NCBI GenBank assembly: GCA_946998205.1
Contig: CAMPYJ010000044.1
Location: forward strand, 1-22,641
Origin: an uncultured Prevotella sp.
GTDB lineage: Bacteria; Bacteroidota; Bacteroidia; Bacteroidales; Bacteroidaceae
DNA length: 22,641 nucleotides
Direction: 5' to 3'
Below the pieces are notes generated by a model that saw only the letters and a list, made by a program, of their open reading frames with translations, was not told the origin of the DNA and ran no database searches. Positions 8,195-16,270 of this stretch are shown piece after piece. Numbering within the stretch: the stretch's first letter is position 1; every line of letters begins with the position of its first letter. The position numbers were made by a program, and so were the translations under genes.

Positions 8195-8331
8195 CATCAT
8201 CCTATCATTGGTGAAAACGTTACGTTTAAAAGCAAGAAAACCAACAACGACATCATTCGTAGGACAACCATTCTTGAACATGGCATACCCCAACTGGCAT
8301 TAAACAAAATCAGCAAAAGGAAAAAACAGAT

Positions 8332-9072
8332 ATGTTAGTAGATTATCAAAAAGTTCAAATATTTCAAGCAGACAATCACATCTTGCAAGACGTTGACTTC
8401 AAAGTAGACGAAGGAGAGTTTATCTATATCATCGGGAAGGTAGGTTCTGGCAAGAGTTCGCTGCTTAAAACCATGTATTGCGAATTGGATATCGAAGGCG
8501 ATTCAGATACAAAAGCTGAAATCCTTGACAGAGACATCACGAAGGTAAAACACAACGAAGTGCCTGCATTGAGAAAAAAAATGGGGATTATCTTTCAAGA
8601 TTTCCAACTTCTTCACGACAGGGACGTTTACAAAAACTTGTATTTCGTTTTGAAAGCCACTGGATGGAAAGACAAGAAAGAGATAAGCCGGAGAATCGAT
8701 GAAGTGCTCAACGACGTGGGTATGATTGAGAAAAAACACGAGATGCCTTACGAACTCTCTGGTGGAGAGCAGCAGCGCATAGCCATCGCGAGGGCTTTGT
8801 TGAACAAGCCGAGAATCATCATCGCCGACGAGCCTACCGGTAATTTAGATCCTGAAACGGCAAGTCACATCGTGAAGTTACTGAAAGACATCACACAAAC
8901 GGGAACAGCCGTGGTGATGTCCACGCACAACATCCCCATGTTAGACAAATTCCCGGGTATCGTGTATCGTTGCAAAGATGGTCACATCGAAGACATTACG
9001 GGCGAATACAACAAAATTGACTTGCAAGAAGAGGCTGAGAGTGGCTCCCAACCTTGTCCTTCTGTCGAGTGA
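8332..9072 (+). CDS. ftsE: FtsE-like ABC transporter ATP-binding protein
   Basis: This encodes a 246-residue ABC ATPase with all its motifs: Walker A GKVGSGKS (35-42), Q-loop Gln89 in IIFQDFQLL, signature LSGGEQQR (142-149), Walker B IIIADEP (162-168) and switch His199. The spacing and the sequence around the Q-loop and DEPTGNLDP resemble FtsE, which with FtsX couples ATP hydrolysis to peptidoglycan hydrolase control at the septum. There is no ftsX or other permease next to it, so the symbol rests on sequence resemblance. LolD/MacB-type ATPases are the alternative. The tail after residue 225 is acidic. It is 39 bases upstream of aspartate kinase, so co-transcription is likely. Confidence 0.82.
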   Translation: MLVDYQKVQIFQADNHILQDVDFKVDEGEFIYIIGKVGSGKSSLLKTMYCELDIEGDSDTKAEILDRDITKVKHNEVPALRKKMGIIFQDFQLLHDRDVYKNLYFVLKATGWKDKKEISRRIDEVLNDVGMIEKKHEMPYELSGGEQQRIAIARALLNKPRIIIADEPTGNLDPETASHIVKLLKDITQTGTAVVMSTHNIPMLDKFPGIVYRCKDGHIEDITGEYNKIDLQEEAESGSQPCPSVE

Positions 9073-9111
9073 CAGACAATTCATATACGAAGCAATGTAA
9101 ATATAATAAAG

Positions 9112-10449
9112 ATGAAGGTGATGAAATTTGGGGGGACCTCCGTAGGTTCTCCGGAAAGGATGAAGAATGTAGCCTCACTCGTGACACGGTCGGGTGAGCA
9201 GACATTTGTTGTTCTGTCGGCCATGTCAGGCACTACCAACACGCTGATAGAGATAACCGATTATCTCTACAAGAAGAATCCGGAAGGTGCCAATGAGGTA
9301 ATCAACACACTGGAAGAGAAATACATTCGCCATGTGGACGAGTTGTATGACACGGATGAATACAAAGCGAAAACCCGCCAGTTCCTTGCGAGCGAATTCG
9401 AATACATCCGCTCGTTTACCAAAGAGCTTTTTACATCGTTCGAGGAAAAGTGTATCGTTGCGCAAGGCGAAATCATGAGTACCAACATGGTGGTAAACTA
9501 TTTGCAGGAACAGGGTGTTCATGCAGTTCTTCTATCGGCTTTGGACTTTATGAGAACTGACAAGAACGCTGAACCAGACCCGCGATACATCAAGGAAAAG
9601 CTCTCTGCCATCATGACTGACAACGAGGGCTACCAGATTTATATCACCCAAGGTTTTATCTGCCGAAATGCTTATGGAGAGGTGGACAACCTACTGCGAG
9701 GCGGTTCCGACTATACGGCCTCTTTAATTGGTGCCGCGCTCAACGCTGAAGAAATTGTCATCTGGACCGACATCGACGGCATGCACAACAACGATCCACG
9801 CATCGTTGACAAGACCGACGCCGTGCAGCAACTCAACTTTGAAGAAGCTGCCGAGCTGGCTTACTTTGGAGCCAAAATCCTCCACCCCACTTGCATCCAG
9901 CCTGCCAAATACGCGGGCATTCCCGTCCGATTGAAGAATACGATGGAACCCGATGCATACGGCACCCTCATTGACAACGTGATCGTTCGCGGAAAAATCA
10001 AAGCCGTTGCGGCCAAAGACAACATCGTTGCCATCAAAATCAAATCGTCCAGGATGTTGCTTGCAACAGGGTTCCTGAGAAAAGTGTTTGAGATTTTTGA
10101 AAGCTACCAAACGCCCATTGACATGATTGCCACCAGCGAGGTGGGCTTGTCCATGAGCATTGACAACGCCACGCATCTGGATGAAATCGTTGATGAATTG
10201 AAAAAATACGGTACTGTGACCGTTGATACCGACATGTGCATCATCTGCGTCGTTGGTGATTTAGACTGGAGCAATGTTGGATTCGAAACACTTGCCTTGG
10301 ATGCCATGAAGGATATTCCGGTTCGCATGATTTCCTATGGTGGCAGCAATTATAACATTTCTTTCTTGGTGAGGGATGCTGACAAGAAGCGAGCGTTGCA
10401 AAGTTTGAGTGACTTGCTGTTTGAATCAGCTTGCGCGAACGGTAATTGA
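9112..10449 (+). CDS. lysC: Aspartate kinase
   Basis: This enzyme phosphorylates L-aspartate, the first step of the lysine/diaminopimelate, threonine and methionine branch. The 445-residue monofunctional protein has the N-terminal KFGGTSVG substrate-binding block (5-12), RGGSDYTASLIGAALNAEE, WTDIDGMHNNDPRIV and LAYFGAKILHP, all family hallmarks. A C-terminal pair of ACT domains follows, including IDMIATSEVGLSMSID, which usually carries amino-acid feedback control. No homoserine dehydrogenase domain is fused. ATG 9112 is used; a second in-frame ATG nine bases later is equally possible. lysA follows nine bases after the stop, so the two genes form a lysine operon. No lysine riboswitch was recognised upstream. 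Confidence 0.94.
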   Translation: MKVMKFGGTSVGSPERMKNVASLVTRSGEQTFVVLSAMSGTTNTLIEITDYLYKKNPEGANEVINTLEEKYIRHVDELYDTDEYKAKTRQFLASEFEYIRSFTKELFTSFEEKCIVAQGEIMSTNMVVNYLQEQGVHAVLLSALDFMRTDKNAEPDPRYIKEKLSAIMTDNEGYQIYITQGFICRNAYGEVDNLLRGGSDYTASLIGAALNAEEIVIWTDIDGMHNNDPRIVDKTDAVQQLNFEEAAELAYFGAKILHPTCIQPAKYAGIPVRLKNTMEPDAYGTLIDNVIVRGKIKAVAAKDNIVAIKIKSSRMLLATGFLRKVFEIFESYQTPIDMIATSEVGLSMSIDNATHLDEIVDELKKYGTVTVDTDMCIICVVGDLDWSNVGFETLALDAMKDIPVRMISYGGSNYNISFLVRDADKKRALQSLSDLLFESACANGN

Positions 10450-10458
10450 CGGTAAAGT

Positions 10459-11616
10459 ATGCATCAATTGGTTTCATTAGACAAACTTAGAACCAAGCAA
10501 ACGCCATTCTATTACTATGACACGGCTTTGCTGAAAGAAACGCTCCAGGCCATCAAGACAGAAATTGAGCCGTATGAACGTTTCCAAGTTCACTATGCCG
10601 TCAAGGCAAATGCCAATGCAAAGCTGCTCAACATCATCAGTCAGGCCGGATTAGAAGCCGACTGCGTGAGTGGCGGAGAGATATTGGCTGCCATTGATGC
10701 AGGCTTCTCTCCCAACAAGATTGTTTATGCTGGCGTTGGCAAAAGTGACTGGGAAATCGCTTTGGGCATTGACCAAGAGATTCTTTGCTTCAACGTTGAG
10801 AGCATCGCCGAGCTTGAGGTTATCAACGAGATTGCTGAAAAGAAAGGTAAAATCGCACGCATTGCTTTGCGAATCAACCCTGACGTGGAAGCTCATACCC
10901 ATGCGAACATCACGACAGGACTGGCCGAAAACAAGTTTGGTATTGCCCTGTGCGAGATGGAAACCGCCCTTGAGGCGTGTTTGCGGATGAAGAATGTAAG
11001 GTTTACCGGCCTGCATTTTCATATCGGTTCACAAATTCTTGACATGCGTGACTTCGTCTCCTTGTGCGACAGAATCAATCAATTGCAGGAAGAACTGCAT
11101 CAACATCATGTTTATGTTGAGAACATTAACGTTGGCGGAGGATTGGGAGTGAACTACGAACAACCTGACCAGCAACCCATTCCTGATTTCAAAGCCTATT
11201 TTCAGACATACGTCCAGCACTTGAAGTTGTACCCACATCAAACACTGCACTTCGAACTTGGACGCTCTGTCGTCGCACAATGTGGAAGTTTAATCACCAA
11301 AGTGCTGTACGTCAAACAAGGCGTACGCAAAAAGTTTTGTATCGTTGACGCCGGTATGACCGACCTCATCAGACCCGCCCTGTATCAATCGCGGCACCAG
11401 ATAGAGAATCTTTCCAGCAATGACGCGCATGAAACCTATGACGTGGTGGGACCTATCTGCGAGTCAAGTGACGTGTTTGCCAAAGCCATTGATTTGAACC
11501 AATGTCATCGCGGCGACCTGTTGGCCATCCGGTCTGCGGGTGCTTACGGTGAAGTGATGGCCAGTCAATACAATTGCAGGAGATTACCCGAAGGTTATTT
11601 AACAGAAGATTTTTAA
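10459..11616 (+). CDS. lysA: Diaminopimelate decarboxylase
   Basis: This PLP enzyme makes L-lysine from meso-diaminopimelate, the last step of the pathway. The 385-residue product is a fold-type III decarboxylase. HYAVKAN carries the PLP lysine (Lys49), GLHFHIGSQ lies near residue 190, GGGLGVNY is the phosphate-binding glycine segment, and ELGRSVVAQCG follows. The C-terminal CESSDVFAK contains the active-site Cys, and AGAYG completes the set. Its length is slightly short but within the range for Bacteroidetes LysA. It lies nine bases after lysC. A -7-like sequence overlaps its stop codon and may serve the next gene. Confidence 0.94.
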   Translation: MHQLVSLDKLRTKQTPFYYYDTALLKETLQAIKTEIEPYERFQVHYAVKANANAKLLNIISQAGLEADCVSGGEILAAIDAGFSPNKIVYAGVGKSDWEIALGIDQEILCFNVESIAELEVINEIAEKKGKIARIALRINPDVEAHTHANITTGLAENKFGIALCEMETALEACLRMKNVRFTGLHFHIGSQILDMRDFVSLCDRINQLQEELHQHHVYVENINVGGGLGVNYEQPDQQPIPDFKAYFQTYVQHLKLYPHQTLHFELGRSVVAQCGSLITKVLYVKQGVRKKFCIVDAGMTDLIRPALYQSRHQIENLSSNDAHETYDVVGPICESSDVFAKAIDLNQCHRGDLLAIRSAGAYGEVMASQYNCRRLPEGYLTEDF

Positions 11617-11621
11617 CTTTG
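11614..11621 (+). promoter_or_regulatory. Candidate -7 element at the lysA stop
   Basis: TAACTTTG fits TAnnTTTG and overlaps the lysA stop codon, 17 bases before the next ATG. No matching -33 TTTG is visible. It may give the glycosyltransferase gene its own transcript with a very short leader, or it may be coincidence. Confidence 0.3.
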
Positions 11622-11638
11622 TAGAATCATTCGTAACC

Positions 11639-12868
11639 ATGTTTTTTGACCAACTTACCATCATATTAGGCTCCGTCACGCTGCTGCTTGCAGTGACTGC
11701 TCCTTTTTTCTCTCCCTTTTACCGGTTCAGGAAAATCGTGAGCAGGCTTCAATCCTCCCGCCTCCAAGAGAAAGAATCTGCTGCCTTGGACAGCTTACAA
11801 GAAGAGAACTCTGCCCAAGAACCATCAACAACTTGCTCAATCCCTGCGAATACGTCAGTTCCCATCACCGTACTGCTTACCGTACACGACCAAGCCAAGG
11901 AACTGGAGACGCACCTGTCGTCATTTCTTTCACAAGAGTTTGACAACGATTTTCAGGTAGTTGTCGTAGCCGAGCAAGGTGACAGCGAGACGGAAGACGT
12001 ATTGAAGCGGTATGAAAACGATTCACGTCTTTACGCAACGTTCGTCCCTTCATCCTCACGCTACATGAGTAGAAAGAAGCTGGCTGTCACCCTTGGAGTG
12101 AAGGCGGCAAAGCATGAATGGATCATCATGACCGATGCCGGCTGTACACCCGCATCTCCCTACTGGTTGCAATGCATGTCGAAGGTATGCAATGAGAACA
12201 ACAAACTGGTTCTGGGGTATAGCAACTACACGGCGGAAACAGCTGACTTTCGCCGACTTGAGCAGCTGTATACAGAACTGTACCTTATGAGGAAAGCAGA
12301 AACCGGTATTGCCTATCGCACCAACTCAGCCAATTTAGCGTTTCGTAAAAGTGTGTTTCTGCGAGGAGAAGGCTATCGGGGAAACCTTCGCCTGCTACGG
12401 GGTGAATACGATTTCATGGTCAACAAATATGCTGAAAAAGGCTCTTCAGCCCTCATGGTTAATCGAGACGCCTGGATAACGGAAGACGAACCACTGCACA
12501 AGAAATGGCTCAACAAGCATCTTTTCTATCAAGAAACACGCAAATACCTCAACCGATCAACGCCCATGCGCATGCTGTTCAATTTGGACACGATACTCTT
12601 GCATACGTCCTACCTATTCATCTTGGCCATGATGGTATATGGTGGCGTTCTCATGAATTATACGTTACTGCTGACAGCCGTGGTTTCTTTGCTCATTACG
12701 GTCATCCTGCGCGCACGATTCGCCAAAGGAACACTTACATATTTTCTGGACGACATCGCACTTTGGAAGGTCATACCATTTGAAATCAGCATGATGTGGA
12801 GAAATCTATCTTATCATTTAAGATACGTCAGAGCAGACAAAAACGATTTCACCAGTCATAAACTTTAG
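11639..12868 (+). CDS. Membrane-associated family 2 glycosyltransferase
   Basis: This encodes a 409-residue protein. An N-terminal membrane helix (about 5-25) is followed by a GT-A domain: ITVLLTVHDQAKELETHLSSFLSQ is the usual family 2 opening, and WIIMTDAGCTPASPYWL (about 160-176) holds the DAG version of the metal-binding DxD region. ANLAFRKSVFL and the ITEDEP acidic site follow. Two hydrophobic segments lie near the C-terminus (LFILAMMVYGGVLMN and LLLTAVVSLLITVIL). Such enzymes add sugars to lipid-linked or surface glycans at the inner membrane; donor and acceptor cannot be read from the sequence. Its stop abuts the start of a second glycosyltransferase-like gene, so the two are translationally close and probably act together. 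Confidence 0.85.
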   Translation: MFFDQLTIILGSVTLLLAVTAPFFSPFYRFRKIVSRLQSSRLQEKESAALDSLQEENSAQEPSTTCSIPANTSVPITVLLTVHDQAKELETHLSSFLSQEFDNDFQVVVVAEQGDSETEDVLKRYENDSRLYATFVPSSSRYMSRKKLAVTLGVKAAKHEWIIMTDAGCTPASPYWLQCMSKVCNENNKLVLGYSNYTAETADFRRLEQLYTELYLMRKAETGIAYRTNSANLAFRKSVFLRGEGYRGNLRLLRGEYDFMVNKYAEKGSSALMVNRDAWITEDEPLHKKWLNKHLFYQETRKYLNRSTPMRMLFNLDTILLHTSYLFILAMMVYGGVLMNYTLLLTAVVSLLITVILRARFAKGTLTYFLDDIALWKVIPFEISMMWRNLSYHLRYVRADKNDFTSHKL

Positions 12869-12870
12869 TG

Positions 12871-13698
12871 ATGAGAGTAGAACTATACATGTCCAAGAAG
12901 ACAGCTGGCAGACCAGACGATCAAGCTCATCTGTCGATGATTCAGCAGTATCTTCAAGGATACGGCGAGATAGAACCATCTCATGAGTTCCCCGACATCG
13001 TGCATGTTTTCGGCTCTTGGGATGCCTCGGCTCATAAAAAACTGGAGCAATGCCACAAGCTATTGATTCCAACAGTATTCTCTTCCTTGGGTCAACTGGC
13101 TCCGTGGCATTTCCCCAAGTGCCCCTCTCCCACTCAAGTATTGCAGACCTCTGCTCAGAAACGTGCTACCCGACAGGCTTCTGCCCTCATCGTTTGGGGA
13201 GAATTTGAAAAGAAGGAAATGGAAAAGAGGAAATGGAATGAGCAAACTCACGTCATACCCAACGCCGTGACCACCTCCTTGATTTCGCCCGAAGAGATGG
13301 CTCAAGAAACGATTAAGCTGTATCAAGAAGTCCTCGAGACGCACGACCGGCTGACACGACAACGCATTCAGGAGAAATTAAACATCTTTCCCAATGACGA
13401 CAATCCAGAAAAAGAGGTGTGTCATGCCATTCTTTATCTGCGTTATCAATATCACCGTCGCAACGTCAAGAAGCAGACATTGAAGGAACTTAACGATACG
13501 CTGCACAATTTGGAATACGATGAAGACGCACTCAACGACATGATCAAGCAACTGGGGGAAGAGCGATTCGCAGCTCGCGTCATGCAGGTTTTGAGTGAAG
13601 AGTTCCAGCTTACAGAAGGGTTCATGCCATTAGACCCGTTGAATGACAGGCAAACTCAAGACATTAGAGGTGCCATCAACCGAGATAACAACATATAA
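12871..13698 (+). CDS. Half-size GT-B (GT4-like) protein with helical C-terminus
   Basis: This encodes a 275-residue protein. Residues 1 to about 145 resemble the N-terminal Rossmann domain of GT4 glycosyltransferases: PDIVHVFGSWD, LIPTVFSSLGQLAPW, RQASALIVWGEFEKKEM and HVIPNAV, the usual hinge before the C-terminal nucleotide-sugar domain. That second domain (ExxxxxxE motif) is absent. Residues about 150-275 are charged and helical (EEMAQETIKLYQEVLETHDRL, NVKKQTLKELNDTLHNLEY). There is no frameshift visible and the gene reads cleanly to its stop. I infer an accessory or inactive partner of the upstream glycosyltransferase. ATG 12871 is used; a GTG at 12868 overlapping the upstream stop is also possible. 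fbp begins 20 bases downstream. Confidence 0.65.
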   Translation: MRVELYMSKKTAGRPDDQAHLSMIQQYLQGYGEIEPSHEFPDIVHVFGSWDASAHKKLEQCHKLLIPTVFSSLGQLAPWHFPKCPSPTQVLQTSAQKRATRQASALIVWGEFEKKEMEKRKWNEQTHVIPNAVTTSLISPEEMAQETIKLYQEVLETHDRLTRQRIQEKLNIFPNDDNPEKEVCHAILYLRYQYHRRNVKKQTLKELNDTLHNLEYDEDALNDMIKQLGEERFAARVMQVLSEEFQLTEGFMPLDPLNDRQTQDIRGAINRDNNI

Positions 13699-13718
13699 CT
13701 AAAGAGAAATAAAAACAG

Positions 13719-15719
13719 ATGATGAATATAAAACATGACGACATTGAACAAGATTTGCGATACTTAGACTTGTTATCATTGTCGTTTCCAACCATAGCTG
13801 ATGCAAGTACGGAGATTATCAACCTGCAAGCCATTCTCCATCTGCCCAAGGGAACAGAGCATTTCATGGCAGACATTCATGGAGAAGACGAAGCTTTTCA
13901 ACATGTATTGAAGAACGCATCCGGCAACATCAAGCGCAAGGTGAACGAGCTTTTCGGCAACTCACTTCGTGAAAACGAGAAACGCGAGCTGTGCACGCTC
14001 ATCTATTATCCCGAGCAAAAGTTGGAACTGGTGAAAGATACAGAAGAGGACATCTACGACTGGTACCACATCACACTGTACCAATTGGTGAAGGTATGCA
14101 GGGACGTTTCCAGCAAATACACACGCTCCAAGGTTCGCAAGGCGCTGCCAAAGGAGTTCAGTTACATCATACAAGAGCTGCTGCACGAAGACTCACAGGA
14201 GGATGACAAGATTGCTTATTACAAAGTCATCATCCAAACCATCATCTCTACCGGAAGGGCCGACGACTTCATCATCGCTCTGGCCAATGTCATTCAACGG
14301 CTGGTGGTCGACCAGTTGCACATCCTTGGCGACATCTACGACCGAGGACCCGGCGCACACATCATCATGGACTTCATGGAAAAATACCACAACTGGGACA
14401 TCCAATGGGGCAACCACGACATCATCTGGATGGGAGCCAGCGCCGGAAACAATGCTTGTATCTGCAGCGTCATCCGCCTTTCGCTACGGTATGCCAACCT
14501 CGTCACATTGGAAGAAGGATACGGCATCAACCTCGTTCCCTTGGCCACCTTTGCCATGGAGACGTATGGGGACGACCCGTGCCAGGAGTTTTACCCTCGC
14601 CTCATGAACGGAACGAAAGAGATGGACGAGAAGACCCTCCGCCTCACGGCACTGATGCACAAGGCCATTGCCATCATCCAGTTCAAAGAAGAGGGCAAAC
14701 TGTTTGAGAAACACCCGGAATGGAAGATGCAAAACCGCGCGTTGTTCAACTATATCGATTACGAAAAAGGAACCATCCGGCTGGATGGCAAAGAATATGC
14801 GCTGCACGGGAACAACTTCCCCACCGTCGATCCAAAGCATCCGAATGAGCTGACCCCCGAGGAACAGGACTTGATGAACAGGCTCAACCATTCTTTCATG
14901 GTGAGTGAGAAGCTGCACAAGCACATCAAGCTCTTGCTGCAGCATGGCTGCATGTATGGCGTCTGCAACGGCAACCTGCTCTTCCACGCATCCATTCCCT
15001 TGAACGAGGATGGTTCCTTGAAGGAAGTTGAAATATATCCGGGCAAGAAATACGCCGGCAGAGAACTGATGCACAACACGGGGCTGATGATTCGCGCGGC
15101 GTTCCAAAATGACACATGCAAAGAAGAACGCGAATACGCCATCGACTACTTCACCTACCTGTGGTGCGGACCGGACAGTCCTTTGTTTAACAAGTCGAAA
15201 ATGTCTACCTTCGAACGATACTTCATCGACGACAAGGAAACACACAAAGAAGAGAAGGGCAACTACTTTAGACTGCGCGATCAAGAAACAACGGCCGACC
15301 GCATTCTGGACGCATTCGGCGTGACGGGCGAGAACAGGCACATCATCAACGGGCATGTCCCCGTGCATGTCACGAAGGGTGAAAACCCCATCAAGGCGAA
15401 CGGTAAGTTGATTGTCATCGACGGAGGATTCTCACAAGCCTATCACAAGGAAACGGGTATCGCTGGCTATACGCTGGTTTATCACAGCCGTGGCCTGCAG
15501 CTTGTTCAGCACGAACCTTTCACCAGCACCAACGATGCCATCTTGCAGGGTACCGACATCGTAAGCACCACGCAGATTGTGGAGATGAGCAGCCACCGCA
15601 TGCTGGTTTCCGACACGGATAAGGGTGAAGAGCTTAAACAGCAAGTCAAAGATCTTGAGGCATTGTTGTACGCTTACAGGCATGGGTTCTTGAAAGAAAG
15701 AGACATCAAGAGAAAATAA
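13719..15719 (+). CDS. fbp: Fructose-1,6-bisphosphatase, class III
   Basis: This enzyme hydrolyses fructose-1,6-bisphosphate to fructose-6-phosphate in gluconeogenesis. The 666-residue length and sequence match the class III (Firmicutes-type) enzymes, which carry a metallophosphoesterase fold instead of the classic FBPase fold. Metal-binding motifs are in order: MADIHGE (about 50-56), LGDIYDRGPG (about 203-211), WGNHD (about 229-233) and NGHVPVH (about 542-548). The family's DGGFSQAYH follows near residue 570. Two ATG codons sit in tandem at the start; I use the first. It lies 20 bases after the glycosyltransferase-like gene and may be read from the same transcript. No T-tailed terminator follows, but a 98-bp inverted repeat does. 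Confidence 0.94.
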   Translation: MMNIKHDDIEQDLRYLDLLSLSFPTIADASTEIINLQAILHLPKGTEHFMADIHGEDEAFQHVLKNASGNIKRKVNELFGNSLRENEKRELCTLIYYPEQKLELVKDTEEDIYDWYHITLYQLVKVCRDVSSKYTRSKVRKALPKEFSYIIQELLHEDSQEDDKIAYYKVIIQTIISTGRADDFIIALANVIQRLVVDQLHILGDIYDRGPGAHIIMDFMEKYHNWDIQWGNHDIIWMGASAGNNACICSVIRLSLRYANLVTLEEGYGINLVPLATFAMETYGDDPCQEFYPRLMNGTKEMDEKTLRLTALMHKAIAIIQFKEEGKLFEKHPEWKMQNRALFNYIDYEKGTIRLDGKEYALHGNNFPTVDPKHPNELTPEEQDLMNRLNHSFMVSEKLHKHIKLLLQHGCMYGVCNGNLLFHASIPLNEDGSLKEVEIYPGKKYAGRELMHNTGLMIRAAFQNDTCKEEREYAIDYFTYLWCGPDSPLFNKSKMSTFERYFIDDKETHKEEKGNYFRLRDQETTADRILDAFGVTGENRHIINGHVPVHVTKGENPIKANGKLIVIDGGFSQAYHKETGIAGYTLVYHSRGLQLVQHEPFTSTNDAILQGTDIVSTTQIVEMSSHRMLVSDTDKGEELKQQVKDLEALLYAYRHGFLKERDIKRK

Positions 15720-15727
15720 AGGAGGTT

Positions 15728-15825
15728 GAACACGCTAACTCGAGTGGGATGATTCACATGCACTTCGCAGAGATTCATGGTGTTGAATTTTATTTTACAC
15801 CACCCCACTCAACACTTGCGTGTTC
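15728..15825. repeat. Imperfect inverted repeat after fbp
   Basis: The left arm has GAACACGC (15728-15735) and GAGTGGG (15742-15748). The right arm has CCCACTC (15804-15810) and GCGTGTTC (15818-15825), exact reverse complements in mirrored order. A smaller hairpin (ATTCA/TGAAT) lies inside. There is no T tract, so it may be a processed 3' end structure or the relic of a small mobile element. Confidence 0.5.
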
Positions 15826-15956
15826 TCAAACAAATTCTCAGAAGGCGACAAATATGCGAAGCATGGGCGTTTTTTCGCACATCATTGACGCACAACATAT
15901 TAGGATGATTAAAAGATGTTTCCGCACTTCATGGCGACACCTTTTGCGCAAAACTC

Positions 15957-16008
15957 AATGCTTTAAGACGGAAATCTACATGCTTTCGCACCGTTAACCC
16001 ATGCTGAC
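15957..16008. repeat. 22-bp periodic ATGCTTT repeat, locus 2
   Basis: ATGCTTT occurs at 15958 and 15980 (22 bases apart), and a diverged ATGCTGA follows at 16001 (21 bases on). The units resemble those at 7781-7846, including a trailing ACGG or ACCG and an A/T-rich end. Confidence 0.4.
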
Positions 16009-16150
16009 AATGGCACAAAAAGCACCTTTCAACAGCTTGTTTTCAATGCTTTTTGCATGAAAACACCGCTTGTCTTTCATAAAAAAGGCTACTTTGCATC
16101 CTATTTGCCTATTGATTTTTCCCAGATTGGAACATTCTGATGACCTTTTT

Positions 16151-16171
16151 TTTGTCAGATTATCAGACAAA
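16151..16171. promoter_or_regulatory. 21-bp near-palindrome
   Basis: TTTGTCAGAT and ATCAGACAAA flank a single T, with one mismatched pair. A T run precedes it on the plus strand, so it is not a terminator for either strand. It may be a protein-binding site; nothing more can be said. Confidence 0.25.
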
Positions 16172-16270
16172 TCCGGAAGTCTGTTCGTGCAACCGGCAAT
16201 CGTCACAAACATCCTAAGCCAACCGTCACTCACGCCAAACAACCATCCTTAAACGAGAAAGTTCCATTTA

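Larger units (their letters stand above)
7252..8331. other. Long intergenic region between divergent genes
   Basis: This is about 1.08 kb of AT-rich sequence between the divergent GLPGLI and ftsE-like genes, with no convincing coding frame. It holds two palindromes (7383-7400 and 7650-7663), a 22-bp periodic repeat (7781-7846) and a promoter-like element (8187-8194). The remainder shows no recognisable structure. Confidence 0.7.

Noticed and set aside
8195..8331. Riboswitch in the leader of the ftsE-lysC-lysA run
   Set aside because: No paired structure resembling the lysine riboswitch or another known class was visible in the roughly 135-base leader.
14484..15368. 294-codon minus-strand frame inside fbp
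   Set aside because: It lies wholly antisense to the well-supported class III fructose-bisphosphatase and has no family features.
15749..16252. Three short frames in the fbp-serS gap
   Set aside because: They overlap inverted repeats and periodic repeats, and their peptides have no protein-like features.
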